Origin: Adiantum capillus-veneris
Lineage: Eukaryota > Streptophyta > Polypodiopsida > Polypodiales > Pteridaceae
Reading direction: 5' to 3'
Assembly (NCBI GenBank): GCA_014529385.2
Contig: CM043959.1
Span: 57,698,753-57,762,752, forward strand
Length of the DNA stretch: 64,000 nucleotides
Below the pieces are notes generated by a model. It did no database searches, was not told the DNA's origin, and saw only the letters and a list, made by a program, of their open reading frames with translations. Each line of letters starts with the position of its first letter. Within the stretch, counting starts at the first letter, position 1. The position numbers were made by a program, and so were the translations under genes. Shown piece by piece: positions 22,820 to 34,240 of this stretch.

Positions 22820-23790
22820 CTGGACATGAAATTTAGCATGTTCAATATGGTAGATAGCTCAAATATATCATTTGAATGTATGAACACCCTATTTATCATG
22901 TTGAATATGCTCTACAATGCAAAATCTATTTTGCATTAGTTGATGTGCTAGTTATCATACTATAAATCTTGCTTAGCATACTACATTTGCTAATGAAAAC
23001 AACACAAACATCTCCTCTTAGGCCATGCTAGTTAGTAGGATTGTGTGAGATAATAGTAAGTTTGTACTAGTTATTATGATGAATATGAAAATAGCATACA
23101 CATGTACATATGTATAATACGTACCATGCTTTACACTACTATTAGCATAATGCATCTTCTATTTACATTGTAAATGGTAGAAAACATAGCTCATATGCTA
23201 GAATTTGACATGATAGATAGCATAGTTCATGTTCTAGATAGCATAGTTGACATGGTACATAGCATATTTTACATGACAAGTAGCATAGTTGACATGGTAG
23301 TTAGTATAGTTGACATACTAGATATCATAGTTTTTGATATGCTAGATATGCTAATTAGTATAGTTGACATACTAGATACCATAGTTGACATGCTAATTAT
23401 CATAGTTCATGTTCTAGATAGCATTTTTGAAATGGTAGATAGCATTTTTGAAATGGTAGTTAGTATAGTTGACATGATAATTAGCATAGTTCACATGATA
23501 GATAGCATAGTTCACATGTTGGACAACATAGCTAACATGCTACATAGTATAATTCATGTTCTAGATAGCATAGTTGACATGGTAGATACCAAATTTGACA
23601 TGGTAGATAGTATTGTTTACATGGTAGATAGCATGGTCGACATGGTGGGGAGTATAGTTGACATGCTAGATAACATAGTTCACATGATCTAGATAGCTAG
23701 CTGCCATGCTATAAAATATAGTGGATATGCTACCTAACGTAATTGTCATAGCGTAGTGTTGAAATGATACTACATAGCATTGTTCATATA
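22820..23790. repeat. 21-bp minisatellite giving a 172-codon heptad reading frame
   Basis: The unit GATAGCATAGTTGACATGGTA and variants (TTCACATG, CTAGATA) repeat over at least 23160-23720, with a more decayed zone from 22820. Because the period is 21 and one frame lacks stops, 23174-23692 is open for 172 codons and would encode tandem heptads of the type DSIVDMV / DSIVHML. Isoleucine, valine and methionine fall at fixed heptad positions. There is no evidence of expression, no upstream promoter, and the frame ends where the repeat decays. I treat it as a minisatellite, not a gene. Confidence 0.85.
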
Positions 23791-23989
23791 CCATAAATGT
23801 TCTAGTTCCACATATCTTGAAGCTATCTTTTTTCATTGTCGCATGTTGAATGTTTCCATAGGTCCAAAGAGAAACATTTGGATTGCAAGTTTGGGCTCAT
23901 AATTTTTGAGATATTGAGCCATTTTTTGTTAGACAAAATGATAGACTTGCGACTTTTACATTATTTATGGGGATTGAGGTTTGACAATC

Positions 23990-24870
23990 CTCAAGGGCAT
24001 CTTTCTCTCAGAAAAAATATGCAATAAATTTTTTAAAAGAATCTGGGATGATGGATTGTAAACCTATGAGAACTCCAATGGAGGTGAATGTGAAACTCCA
24101 TGGACAATTCTTCTCCCTTAGTTGACCTCAAGAAGTACAAGAAGCTTGTGGCAAGTTTGAATTTCTTATGTAATACTAGACCAGACACTTGTTTTGCAGT
24201 TGCTGTTTTGAGAAAGTTTTCCAAGAAGCCCAAGAAATATCATTGGAAGGTAGACATGCGTGTTCGAAAATATATCAAAGGTACTTTGAGTCATGGAATT
24301 TTCTTATGGTATTGACTCAGATATCCTAAGAAGGTATTGTGACTCATTGGAAGGTGTACATACGTGTTCTAAAGTATATTAAAGGTACTTTGGGTCATGG
24401 AATTTGCTATGGCATTGGCAAAAATACCCTAAGTGGGTACTGTGACTCTAGTGGACAGGAGATTGTGATTCTAGAAAGTCAGTTTTTGGATATTGTTTTT
24501 CACTTGGTTTTGGAGTGTTTTCTTGGATTAGCAAGAAGCAGCTAGCCATTGCTCTTTATTCAATAGAAGTGAAGTATAAAGTTGCTTATTTTGCAGCTTG
24601 TGAAGCACTTGGCTCAAGAGAGTTCTCATGAACTTGGGGGTTCTTGATGACTCATTAATGATACTTCAATGTGAGAACCATAGTTGTATGGCATTTTCTA
24701 AGAACCCTATCTTCCATGCATGCACAAAGCATATTGAGGTTCAATATCATCATGTTTATGAGCTTATTGAGGATGAGATTGTGGACCTAGAGTATTGACC
24801 TACTAAAGATAATTGTGTATATATGTTCACCAAAGCTCTTGGAAACTACCATCTACTTTGACACCTGCAT
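23990..24870 (+). pseudogene. Copia pol remnant (RT end and RNase H)
   Basis: The plus strand carries, in shifting frames, the end of copia reverse transcriptase and RNase H: IFLSQKKYAINFLKESGM at about 23998, LVDLKKYKKLVASLNFLCNT then RPDTCFAV at 24118-24200, an RNase H stretch around 24540-24600 (SIEVKYKVAYFAACEA), HACTKHIEVQYHHVYE near 24715 and PTKDN..YMFTKAL near 24798. A tandem duplication of about 115 bp (24242-24320 and 24342-24430) repeats the segment reading KVDMRVRKYIKGTLSHGI. Stops and frameshifts make it inactive. Confidence 0.85.
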
Positions 24871-25321
24871 CAACTCAGAGTTAGCACACGACCAATATAA
24901 AGCATCTTTGGGTGTTCGTTGATGGTAGCTATTAGTATGTCTACAATGACCAACCCTCAATTTTGCCCAAGATCATGTATGCTTCACAATTTTTAAGGCC
25001 CCATATGAGAAGAAGACAATAGTGCATATATATTTGGTGGATTTCAACTTTCATGCAAATGAGGTCTTTATTTGTGATTGTGGATGATACGGAGCTAGTT
25101 TGGAAGAGCAACCTTGGGATCCAGCGTGCAGAGAGCAGTCCCAACTAGGGGGTCTAGGAGGCTAGCACCTCCCCACACATGGGTTTGAGGGTAGTGCCCT
25201 CAAGGAAAATTTTGAAGGAATATTCCTATACTAGGCCATATGTACATGACACTAGTACTATGGCCAATGGCCGGTTATCAGTGGTTGGTGGCCCATGGCC
25301 ATGGATGGTGGGTTGACTTTC

Positions 25322-25324
<3 letters not shown>

Positions 25325-25387
<63 letters not shown>
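25325..25387. repeat. (CA)31 microsatellite
   Basis: A pure CA run just left of the large retrotransposon insertion. Confidence 0.95.
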
Positions 25388-25388
<1 letters not shown>

Positions 25389-25464
25389 CTCTCTATTGTC
25401 CTTTCTACAAGATCCTATTTGCTCTATATTTCTTTCACTTTGCATTGACTTGAGGATGGTGACT

Positions 25465-26491
25465 TGTTAACTGAGTCAACGTCAGTTAACAGAAGTTTCT
25501 AAAGATCAAAGCCTTACGAATGCACGTCAAATGCACGTCAAAGATGAATATGAAGAAACAGTGAAGATTGGAGTTACACACTTTCCATATTTTTCCAAAA
25601 TGGCCATGTATTGTAATTTCTCGATTTACTTAGCCATTGTGATAATTGTAATGTGTTACGGGCTCAATAAGAGTTCCAAGATGTAAAGCATAGGACAATT
25701 AGTGTATCTAGGTTGTAGATACGATAAGTGTGGAGCCTTAAAGGCTTTGGGCACCAGACATTACACATTTTAGACCTTGGCTAAGGTATAAAAACCAACT
25801 TTGTAAAGATTTTATTACGTTTTGGATAATGAAATACACATCATGAGCTAACGGTGCTCACCTCTCTCCTTCTTGCGCTTCCTACTCCCTCCCCGGTTGT
25901 CACATTGCAGTTGCGTTTGCTGCATTGTAATCACAGGTAAGAGCTCTACGCATTGACGTAAGCACATCACAATAATTCATAGCTTTTGGCATCGTCGACC
26001 CACGGCCTATAATTTCATCATAAATAATAATTTACACTTTCAAATAAAAAACTAAGCATAGGCATGGTATTGGGGCATCATTGCTAAGTATTTAGATGCA
26101 TTCTGAGTTGAAAACGACTAGATCAAAAATCCATTGCTGTTAATAATCGTGATTTTGGAACTTGATCTAAAGTGGGGTTTGAGATCATAAGCATGTGTGC
26201 TTAGGTCTTATAAACATGTTCTAGAAGTTTCGTTACGGTTGGATGCCATTTGATGCTGTAACGGATGTGATTTGTTTGCCGATGAGCGATTGGCTTTTGG
26301 TGATTTCAGTCACTTGAGTGTGGCTTGAGTTAGATGCGAGTTGTTAGTTGTTTTCTGAGAGATTGACAACCTCTTGTAGCCTCTATGCACTAGTCAATTC
26401 AGCTTCGTCCCATGGATTGACAATTTAATCGCGGTTCTCGCTAATACTGCAGTAGTAAGATAGGATGGTGAGGTTAGACATGCGTCCCACA
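25465..26491 (+). repeat. 5' LTR of the large element (1,027 bp)
   Basis: TG...CA ends. A TATA box (TATAAAAA, 25787-25794) is preceded by a G/A-rich stretch and matches TATAAAA at 40012 in the other LTR. It contains TTAATAATCGTGATTTTGG near 26137, a half-version of the palindrome that recurs in the leader. Confidence 0.95.
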
Positions 26492-26493
26492 TT

Positions 26494-26511
26494 TGGCGCC
26501 TCTGCCGGGGA
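26494..26511 (+). promoter_or_regulatory. Primer-binding-like site of the large element
   Basis: TGGCGCCTCTGCCGGGGA lies two bases after the LTR. It resembles the common plant gypsy site TGGCGCCGTTGCCGGGGA (complement of a tRNA-Asp-type 3' end) with two mismatches. Primer identity is inference. Confidence 0.7.
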
Positions 26512-27763
26512 CGAATAGACCTAAACTAGGGAAAACACGAGCGTCTTGTGTAGTTGTCCATTAACTTCCTCTAGGTTCACCTAGAGTAAAACTTTCTTTT
26601 TAGAAACCGTATAGCTTAAGATTGTTGTCTTTTGCTGTGTAGAGGTAGCTTGGAAGTAATCGTACTTGTCGAGTGCCTTTAGAATTGTAGGATTGTAGAG
26701 ATAGAGTAGGATTTTGAGAATGATTGATAGACGAGATAAGTCTTAAGATCGATGCTCAAGAAACCATAAAAAACAAGAAAACTAGTGTTTTTCCACAACT
26801 CCATTGCATGAGAATCTAAGAGTAGGGTAAGTAGGATCCGAGGTGGATTTCAGAACATTGATCTCTCTGAAAGAATCATTGTGAGTTGTTATTGGAAGTT
26901 GCAAAACTTCAGGTCTACGGCTAGAAATAGCACGAAAAGACTCCAAACCACTCAATCCAACTGGAGGGTAAGCTTAAAAGTTGTATGAACCAGTGGGTAA
27001 GCTCAATGACACTTTGAGGTAAAATTTTCAAGAGCTTGCCAAAACTCAAATTATTTGTTTTTTATTTACATTTTAGGCCAAATTAAGTTTTGACTTGATT
27101 CATAGGCTTAAAATAGCTCATGAAAAGACTGTCCGAGTGAAAAAGTTCAAGCTAAAAGTAAATAATCGTGATTATTTACTTTTAGCTCAAATTTGACCAA
27201 GGTTCGTACCAGTGACTCATTACATGTGTACAAACAACTTTTGTAAAGGCACAAAAGATTTGGATCACCAAACTGACAAAAAATTGGGTAAAAACTAAAG
27301 TTTGTACTAACTTTTTGAAACTTGAGTGTAAATTGAGGAAAAATTTGTCCAAACTTGATGAAATTTGATTCATAGACTTATATTGATGTGATAAACACGT
27401 GTACATGATCAATTGACCAAAAAGATGCAAAAAGTTGCCAATTGTAAATAATCACGATTATTTACATCTGTCCCATTTTTCAAATTTTTTGACTAAGTTA
27501 GCATACCACTAGGTTTACCATGTTGTAATAAGCTCACAAACCAAATTTGGTAAGATTTGGATCATTGGATTGAAAATTGTGACCAAATTTGCAAAGTCAG
27601 TCTACGGACAAAAAACTGATGTGGCCATTTGACCAAAAATTGTCCAAACTTGATGAAACTTGGCTAGAGACCTTAAGTTGAGTTCTTTAACAGATTTGTG
27701 TCAAGATTGGGACAAAAACTTGCATAAATTTACCTGGAGTAAATAATCGTGATTATATACATT

Positions 27764-27990
27764 TGTTACCATATACATGTGGTAGTGATGTGTGTGAACA
27801 CACTAGGACCGCCGGGGTATTTTTTCCCTCTTTAGGAGGTTTTTCCCCCCGAGCATTGTATATACGCCCATCACTCTAGGGCTATCTATCTTTCCATTGC
27901 ATACTAAGTAACACACTCTCTATTGTGTGCCTTGAGATTCCTTCGTCTTCTCCAAGCTGTGTGCGTTTCTCTGCAACCCTAATTCTAACA
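27764..27990 (+). repeat. Copia 5' LTR
   Basis: Starts TGTTACCATATACATG and ends CCTAATTCTAACA. TATATA at 27859 is the likely promoter core. Confidence 0.95.
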
Positions 27991-27992
27991 AT

Positions 27993-28004
27993 TGGTATCA
28001 GAGC
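27993..28004 (+). promoter_or_regulatory. Copia primer-binding site (initiator-Met tRNA type)
   Basis: TGGTATCAGAGC, two bases after the LTR, is the standard plant copia primer site. Confidence 0.95.
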
Positions 28005-28357
28005 AGGTTGCGTCCTCTCGGGCTTAGTCGCCAGCTGCTCTAGCACACGCCTGCTCACTTTTTCCGATTTCAGTGAGCTTTGGCAAGCATTCACAAATCG
28101 ACAAAAATTTCGGAAAAGCTCGTAGAGCTGAATCTGCTCAGATTTTTGATTCGCGCTCATTTCGGCCTCCGTTTCCACTATAGCAGTACTGCACATGCAT
28201 GCTATTTTGTCATTTTGTGCATAATTTTTGTCAGTGCCGTTTTTTGCATAACAGGTGCCTCATAGTCTTCTACGGTTTATGCTATATATAACACGTGTTT
28301 TTTCCACTTCGTTTCTCCTATTTTTGGGCAGTTTTCACATCAGGTGCAACATTTACC

Positions 28358-29325
28358 ATGGCTGACAACAACACAGATGTGTACAAGATGTTGCTGCTGA
28401 GGACAGGTTGGATGTGGACAACTACCGTATGTGGGCTTATATGCTGCAACATGTTCTTGTGTTAAAGGGCGTCTAGAACATTGTGCAGGGCATTGATGTA
28501 CGTCCTGGTTCTGAGGATGTAGGCTTATGCATTGATTCCGTTATCTCTGAAGCGCACCATTGTTCCTCACATTCATTCAGTAAAATCTGTAAAACAGGCT
28601 TGGGATATTCTAGCAGGTCTTTATGTAAGCTGCAATGAGGCTAAAATTGCTTTGCTGCGTAAAGATCTGGAGTCGAAGATTATGCATGAGGAAGATGATA
28701 TGGACACTTTTCGTGCTGGTGTCAAGGATATCAATGAGCAACTTATTTCTGTAGGTGAGGTCATTTCAGACAGTTCCCTTGTGCAGACTGTTCTTGATGC
28801 CTTACCAGATTCTTACTAGACTTTTGCTAGTACTTGGAGACTTATGACCCAAGGAAATCCAGAAGTTGTCAAGTTTGATGCATTATGCACATTGCTATTG
28901 CAAGAGCCACTTTCTAGAAAAACAGGACTAGACAGCGTGAAGTTGAACAGGCTTTTATTGCTGCTCAAAGAAAGGGTGGTAACAACAATGCAGCCACTTC
29001 TTATGGTTCTGTTGCGAGTGGCAAAAATTCTGTTCCCAATGCATCTTCTGGTGATAAGGGAAAAAAGAAGATGCGTTGCCATTATTGTAAAGCTAATGAT
29101 CACTTGATCAAGTCATGTCCTAAGTTGAAGGCCAAAGAGGCTAAGAAGAAAGAGGGTGGTTCCACTGCAAATGCTGGCTCCACTACAAATGCAGCCATTG
29201 TTGAGTCTTTTGTGAAAGGAGACTGCAATGTTGATGTTGATGCAGAATGGGCTTTTAGCGCAGAGTGCACTTACAATCCTGCTGTCCATGATGCATGCTT
29301 GTCAGTTGCTACAGATTCACATGTG
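28358..29325 (+). pseudogene. Copia gag, broken
   Basis: ATG at 28358 opens MADNNTDVYKM; the frame then shifts (RLDVDNYRMWAYMLQHVLVL in another frame, stop at about 28474) and shifts again to the 95-codon frame 28532-28819 (VKSVKQAWDILAGLYVSCNE ... MDTFRAGVKDINEQL), the Gag-polypeptide helical region. A CCHC zinc knuckle CHYCKANDHLIKSC is at 29077-29118, the RNA-binding part of nucleocapsid. At least two frameshifts and two stops separate the pieces. Confidence 0.9.
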
Positions 29326-32300
29326 TGGTATTTGGACAGTGGTGCTACAAAGCACATTACCTCACATCGTGAATTGTTCACCTCTCTCGAGTCTGTCCCT
29401 CATGGGAATTCAGTCACTTGTGCCAACAATGCCTATTATTCGGTTCAGGGAGTTGGAAAGATTGTTCTTACTGCTGCAAATGGCGGTTCCTTTGACACTT
29501 GTTGATGCACTTTATGTACCTGGGATCAAGAAGAATCTCTTATCGGTATCCGCACTTGCTAGACTTGGACTTGTAGTCAAATTTGTGGATGACAGATGTA
29601 CAATTCATGATCTCAGTTTTGGTGATGAAATTGTTGCATGTGGCCTTTTGTGCCATGGGTTGTATAAGCTCACTTTGTATGACAAGTGTGGACAAAATTT
29701 TGCAAATGCTGTTGCAGATTCAAGGGCTATTTCAGATGCAAAACTTTGGCATGCACGTTTTGGTCATCTGAATTTTGCCAGTTTGCTGCATTTGATGAAA
29801 TCTGATATGGTTGCTTCTTTGCCGGCTCTTGAAGCACCTGTCAAACATGTTTGTGAAGGCTGTATTTTGGGTAAGATGCAGCGTTCTAAATTTCCAAAGG
29901 ATGGTTCAGTTCGGGCCACATGCAGGTTGCAGTTTGTGTATAGTGATGTTTGTGGGCCCATGCAAACTCCCTCCTTGGGCAATTACCTTTACTTTGTGAC
30001 TTCCATTGATGATTACTCCAGGCATGCATGTGTATTTCTGCTTAAAGCGAAGTCCGAAGTTTTTATGTGCTTCAAATAATTTCTGGCTATGGCTGAAAAT
30101 GTCTCGAAATGTACTATGGGCACCCTCTGTTCCGATCGAGAGGGAGAGTATATGTCTCATAAATTCAATGCATTTTTGGCTAGTCGTGGGATAAAACACC
30201 AATATACAATGCCTTATACACCTTAGCAAAATGGTGTTGCTGAGAGGAAAAACAAGTCACTTATAGAAATGGCACGATGTATGGTCAAAACTGAAGCTTT
30301 GCCGCATTCTTTTTGGCTTGAGTCCATCATGTGTGCCACTTATGTACTAAATAGGTGTCCTACGAAAGCTTTGCAGTCTATTACTCCATATGAAGCATGG
30401 CATGATAGAAAGCCTTCTATTGAGCACATGCGTATTTTTGGCTATTTGGCATATGCTTTGGTGTCACAAACACAGCGCAGAAAATTGGATGATAAGGCTT
30501 TCAAATGTATTTTTGTTGGTTATAATGCTGAAAGAAAAGGTTACAGGTTGTGTCATCCACAAACAAAACGTATTTTGGTTTCACGGGATGTAGTGTTTGT
30601 GGAAGATTCTGTTCAGCCCTTGCTGTCATGTACTAGAGACAGTAATGTAAGCTCACAGAACATTTATGACACTTTGTTCCCTCTTTTCAGTGGGGGAAAT
30701 ACGAATGTAATTTCCAATGAGGCAAATGTACAGCCTATGGGGGTTTCTAAAAATGTTACAGATCAGCCTATTACTGATGCAGATGTACATGATGTACTTG
30801 ATGAGGAAAGGGATGAAAATGAGCAGGCTAGAGGTATGCCAAAATGGCTGGTTCACACTTTGCGTGACAGTAAATTGGATGCACCTTTGTCTAGTCATAC
30901 TCATTCAGGCTCTCGCCATGCATCTTATGCATTAGATTTTTATGCTTTGGCTGTGTATAGCTTACATGATGTTGAGGAGCCTCTGTCTTTTGATGAAGCA
31001 CAGAAGTCAGAAAATTGGATGGCTACCATGCAATCAGAATATGATGCACTTAAAGAAAATGACACATGGACTTTATGTGATTTGCCTCCTGGCAAAAAGG
31101 CCATTGGTACGAAGTGGGTTTACAAGTTGAAACACAAGCCGGATGGTGAGATCGATCGCCATAAGGCTTGACTTGTTGCAAAGGGTTATGCACAGCAAAA
31201 AGGCATAGATTATGAAGAGACTTTTGCTCCCACTTGTCGTATGACTACTGTGCATTTTCTATGTGCATTGACAGCTCATTTTGGTTGGGATGTACATCAA
31301 TCAGACATTGTTACTGCTTTCATGAATGGTGACATATTTGAGGAAGTTTATGTAACACAGCCTCACGGTTTTGTCATAAAAGAACAAGAGGACAAAGTGT
31401 GCAGATGTAAGAAGGGTTTGTATGGGTTGAAGCAATCTCCTCGTCCTTGTTATGAGAAAACTGACACTCATTTGGTCAAACTAGGCTTTTGTAACAGTCC
31501 AACAGAAAGCACATTGTATGTAAAGTGTGAGGGTGATGTACTTCTCATTGTGCTTCTTTATGTCGATGATTTGCTGATCACTAGAACAAATGAGAGACAT
31601 ATTACTGAATTTAAGGCTGATTTGAATGCCACTTTCAAGATGAAAGATTTGGGGCTGTTCCATCATTACTTGGGTATACAGTTTAAGCAGTGTGATGGTG
31701 GTATTGCCTTGTGTCAGAAAAGTTACATTGAGACATTGCTATGTAAGTTTGGACATGAGGATTGAAAACCTATTGCCACTCCCATGGAAACAAGTTTGAA
31801 GTTGAGTCTACATGATGCTGGCGATCCTACTGATGTCACTCTTTACCAAAATGCTGTTGGCTGCCTCATTTATGTATGAAACATGAGGCCAGATATTCAG
31901 TTTGCAGTCTCACAAGTCAGCAGATTTATGAATAGCCCAGGGTCTAAGCATTGGCAGGCTGTCAAGAGGATCTTCCGCTACCTTAGTGGCACTTTACATC
32001 TTGGATTGTTTTATCCCAAGGGGGGATCATTGCCGCTAGACTTACATGCTTTTTCAGACTCAGATTAGGCTGGTTGTTTTGACATGCGAGTGTCCACAAG
32101 TGGTTTTCGTTTCATGCTTGGCAGCTCATGTATATCATGGTTGAGCAAGAAGCAACCTACTGTGGCCACTTTCGGTTGTGAGGCTGAGTACAAGCAGTCT
32201 TCACAGCTACGATTGAGTGTGTATGGCTTAGACGCCTTATGGTGGCTAATTTGGGTGTTGGACAGGACACTGCCAACACTATCTACTCTGAGCAGTGAAA

Positions 32301-32519
32301 GCGCATTGGCAGTTTGCGAGGATCCTAGTTTTTCATGCTTGCAAAAAGCACATTGAGGTGCATTACCACTACGTCAGGGAGAGGCTCTCAGCAGGAGAGA
32401 TCAACTTGGCTTATGTGCCAACACAGGACAACCTTGCAGATCTTTTTATAAAGGCATTGTCTCGTGAGAAGCTTGAAGCTTTCCGCAAAGCTTTGGGCTT
32501 ACTCCCCTTTGTGGACTGA
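29320..32519 (+). pseudogene. Copia pol: protease, integrase, RT, RNase H
   Basis: Protease shows WYLDSGATKHIT with DSG at 29335. After a frame change near 29500 one frame runs nearly to the end: integrase HHCC region (LWHARFGHLN ... CEGCILGK, 29742-29880) and core (FVYSDVCGP, SIDDYSRHA, SDREGEYMS, NGVAERKN); RT (WVYKLKHKPDGEIDRHKA, SDIVTAFMNGDIFEEVYV, YVDDLLI at 31558-31578); RNase H (RPDIQFAVSQVSRFM, SKKQPTVATFGCEAEYK, HIEVHYHYVRERLSAGEIN, stop at 32517). In-frame stops lie at about 30080, 30224, 31169, 31763, 31877 and 32066. The final part is in a different frame. Most stops are C-to-T-type changes, typical of methylated DNA decay. Confidence 0.95.
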
Positions 32520-32594
32520 TCATGTCCTCAGGGCATGTCACTTGCCTTTACTCATTTGCCAGCTCTCGTTCACCGCATCACTCCAGGGGGGATT

Positions 32595-32820
32595 TATTAC
32601 CATATACATGTGGTAGTGATGTGTGTGAACACACTAGGACCGCTAGGGTATTTTTCCCTCTTTAGGAGGTTTTTTCCCCCGAGCATTGTATATACGCCCA
32701 TCACTCTAGGGCTATCTATCTTTCCATTGCATACTAAGTAACACACTCTCTATTGTGTGCCTTGACCTTCCTTCGTCTTCTCCAAGCTGTGTGCGTTTCT
32801 CTTCAACCCTAATTCCAACA
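32595..32820 (+). repeat. Copia 3' LTR
   Basis: Matches 27764-27990; its first dinucleotide has mutated from TG to TA. Polypurine tract AGGGGGGA lies just upstream (32585-32592). Confidence 0.95.
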
Positions 32821-34240
32821 ACATTTGCTTCAAAAATTGACAATTTTTCACATTCGAGTATACCACAAGGTCAAGCATACCAAGTAGACTACACGAATCA
32901 ATTTTGATGAAATTTGGATCACAAAATTCAGACTTAAGCCAGATTCTTGAAAACTGCGTCTGCGGATAGAAAACTGTTGATAACCTGAAAAAATCTTGTT
33001 CAAATTAAGTTTTAACTTGACTTAGAGGCTCAAAATAGATCATAAAAAGACTGTCCATTGAAAAAGTGGAAAAAATTGTCCATTTTAGGTCAAAAGTAAA
33101 TAATCGCGATTATTTACGTTTGGCTCAAAACTGATCAAGGTTGATACCAAGACTCTATGCATGATTACAAACATGTTTTGTGAAGGCTCATAGAGTTTGG
33201 ATCACAAAACAGGCCAAAAACTGAAATTTGTACTGATTGTTGTCAAGAAATTGAGTATGACTTGGTAAATTTTACTCAAATTCAGTGAAACTTGACTCAT
33301 AGGCTTATATTGATGTGTTAAACAAGTGTACATGCTCAGTTGACCAAAATTATGCAAAAAATTTATGATTATTTACTTTTGAGAAAAAAATAAAAATAAA
33401 AAAAAATAAATTAAAAAATATCCCTATAGTAAATAATCATGATTATTTACATTTGCTCCAGAATTGAGAAATTTTTCACAACTGAGTATACCACAGGGTC
33501 AAGCACATCAAGTAGACTCCACAAATCAAATTTGGTGAAATTTGAATCACAAAATTGAGACTTAGGCCAGATTCTTGGAATTAGAGTCTGCGGACACTAA
33601 ATAGTTGATAACTTGGACAAATCTTGATCAAACTCAACCTCACTTGTCCAGAGACCACAACAAGGTAAGTACTTGGCAAAACAAGCCTAAAAAGTGTAGA
33701 AACTGAGAAAAGTAAATAATCGGGATTATTTACTTTTGAGTCTCAGAAACAAGATTTTGGACTTTCGAGTTTGTACAGTGTTAGAACAACATAATACAAG
33801 GCCATTGGCCAAGTTTGGGTTCCATCAAATCAAAATTAATACATGATAACTCAGTTTTCAAGTTCCAAATTAGTCCTTTAGCTCCTTGCAAGGATAGAAT
33901 TTGGAAATCTCAATTGCTGACTCACTTAGCTTAGATTGAAGAACCAGGTTGTAGGCAAAGAATTGGGAGCTTGACAAGAGCTGAATTCAAGTGAAGTGGA
34001 AAAAACGGATAACAATCTAATCTGCAGGTTAGGTTATTCAAGGCCTAGATTTTCATCATTGCAAAGGCTACAATCAATTCTGGCACTTTTGAGCTAGAGT
34101 TAATCAACTCTTGTGAGTCTAAGAGAAATCAACTACCAAAAGTACTTTGGCAAAAGTAGTCTTATCAAACCCAAGTAGGAAATTTTTTGCTAATCAATAC
34201 CAAAATCTACTAGGAGACAGTTTTCACAGAACCAATCAAC

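Larger units (their letters stand above)
27764..32820 (+). mobile_element. Complete copia LTR retrotransposon nested in the large element
   Basis: LTRs of 227 bp (27764-27990) and 226 bp (32595-32820) flank the internal region; ACATT stands on both sides (27759-27763 and 32821-32825). The primer site TGGTATCAGAGC (27993-28004, initiator-Met tRNA type) follows the left LTR, and the purine tract AGGGGGGA precedes the right one. LTRs differ by about 8 substitutions and one indel over 227 bases, fewer than the host element's LTRs, as nesting requires. Domains follow copia order: gag, protease, integrase, reverse transcriptase, RNase H. Several stops and at least three frame changes make it inactive. 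Confidence 0.97.
26512..34240 (+). repeat. Leader of the large element: ~290-bp repeats with 22-bp palindromes (interrupted by copia)
   Basis: Before the first coding region the leader consists of diverged units of 260-300 bp with sentences such as CAAATTTGGTGAAATTTGGATCACAAAA and TTGACTCATAGGCTTATATTGATGTG. Unit ends carry a 22-bp (near-)palindrome with half-site GTAAATAATCG: 27158-27179, 27444-27465, 27739-27760, 33096-33117 (perfect), 33429-33450 (perfect) and 33712-33733, plus a half-copy near 33364. The copia element inserted three bases after the third palindrome. The leader has no convincing coding capacity. Confidence 0.85.

Noticed and set aside
29228-30600. Short frames on the minus strand and in other plus frames across the copia
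   Set aside because: They are shadows of the copia pol frame, whose motifs are unambiguous.
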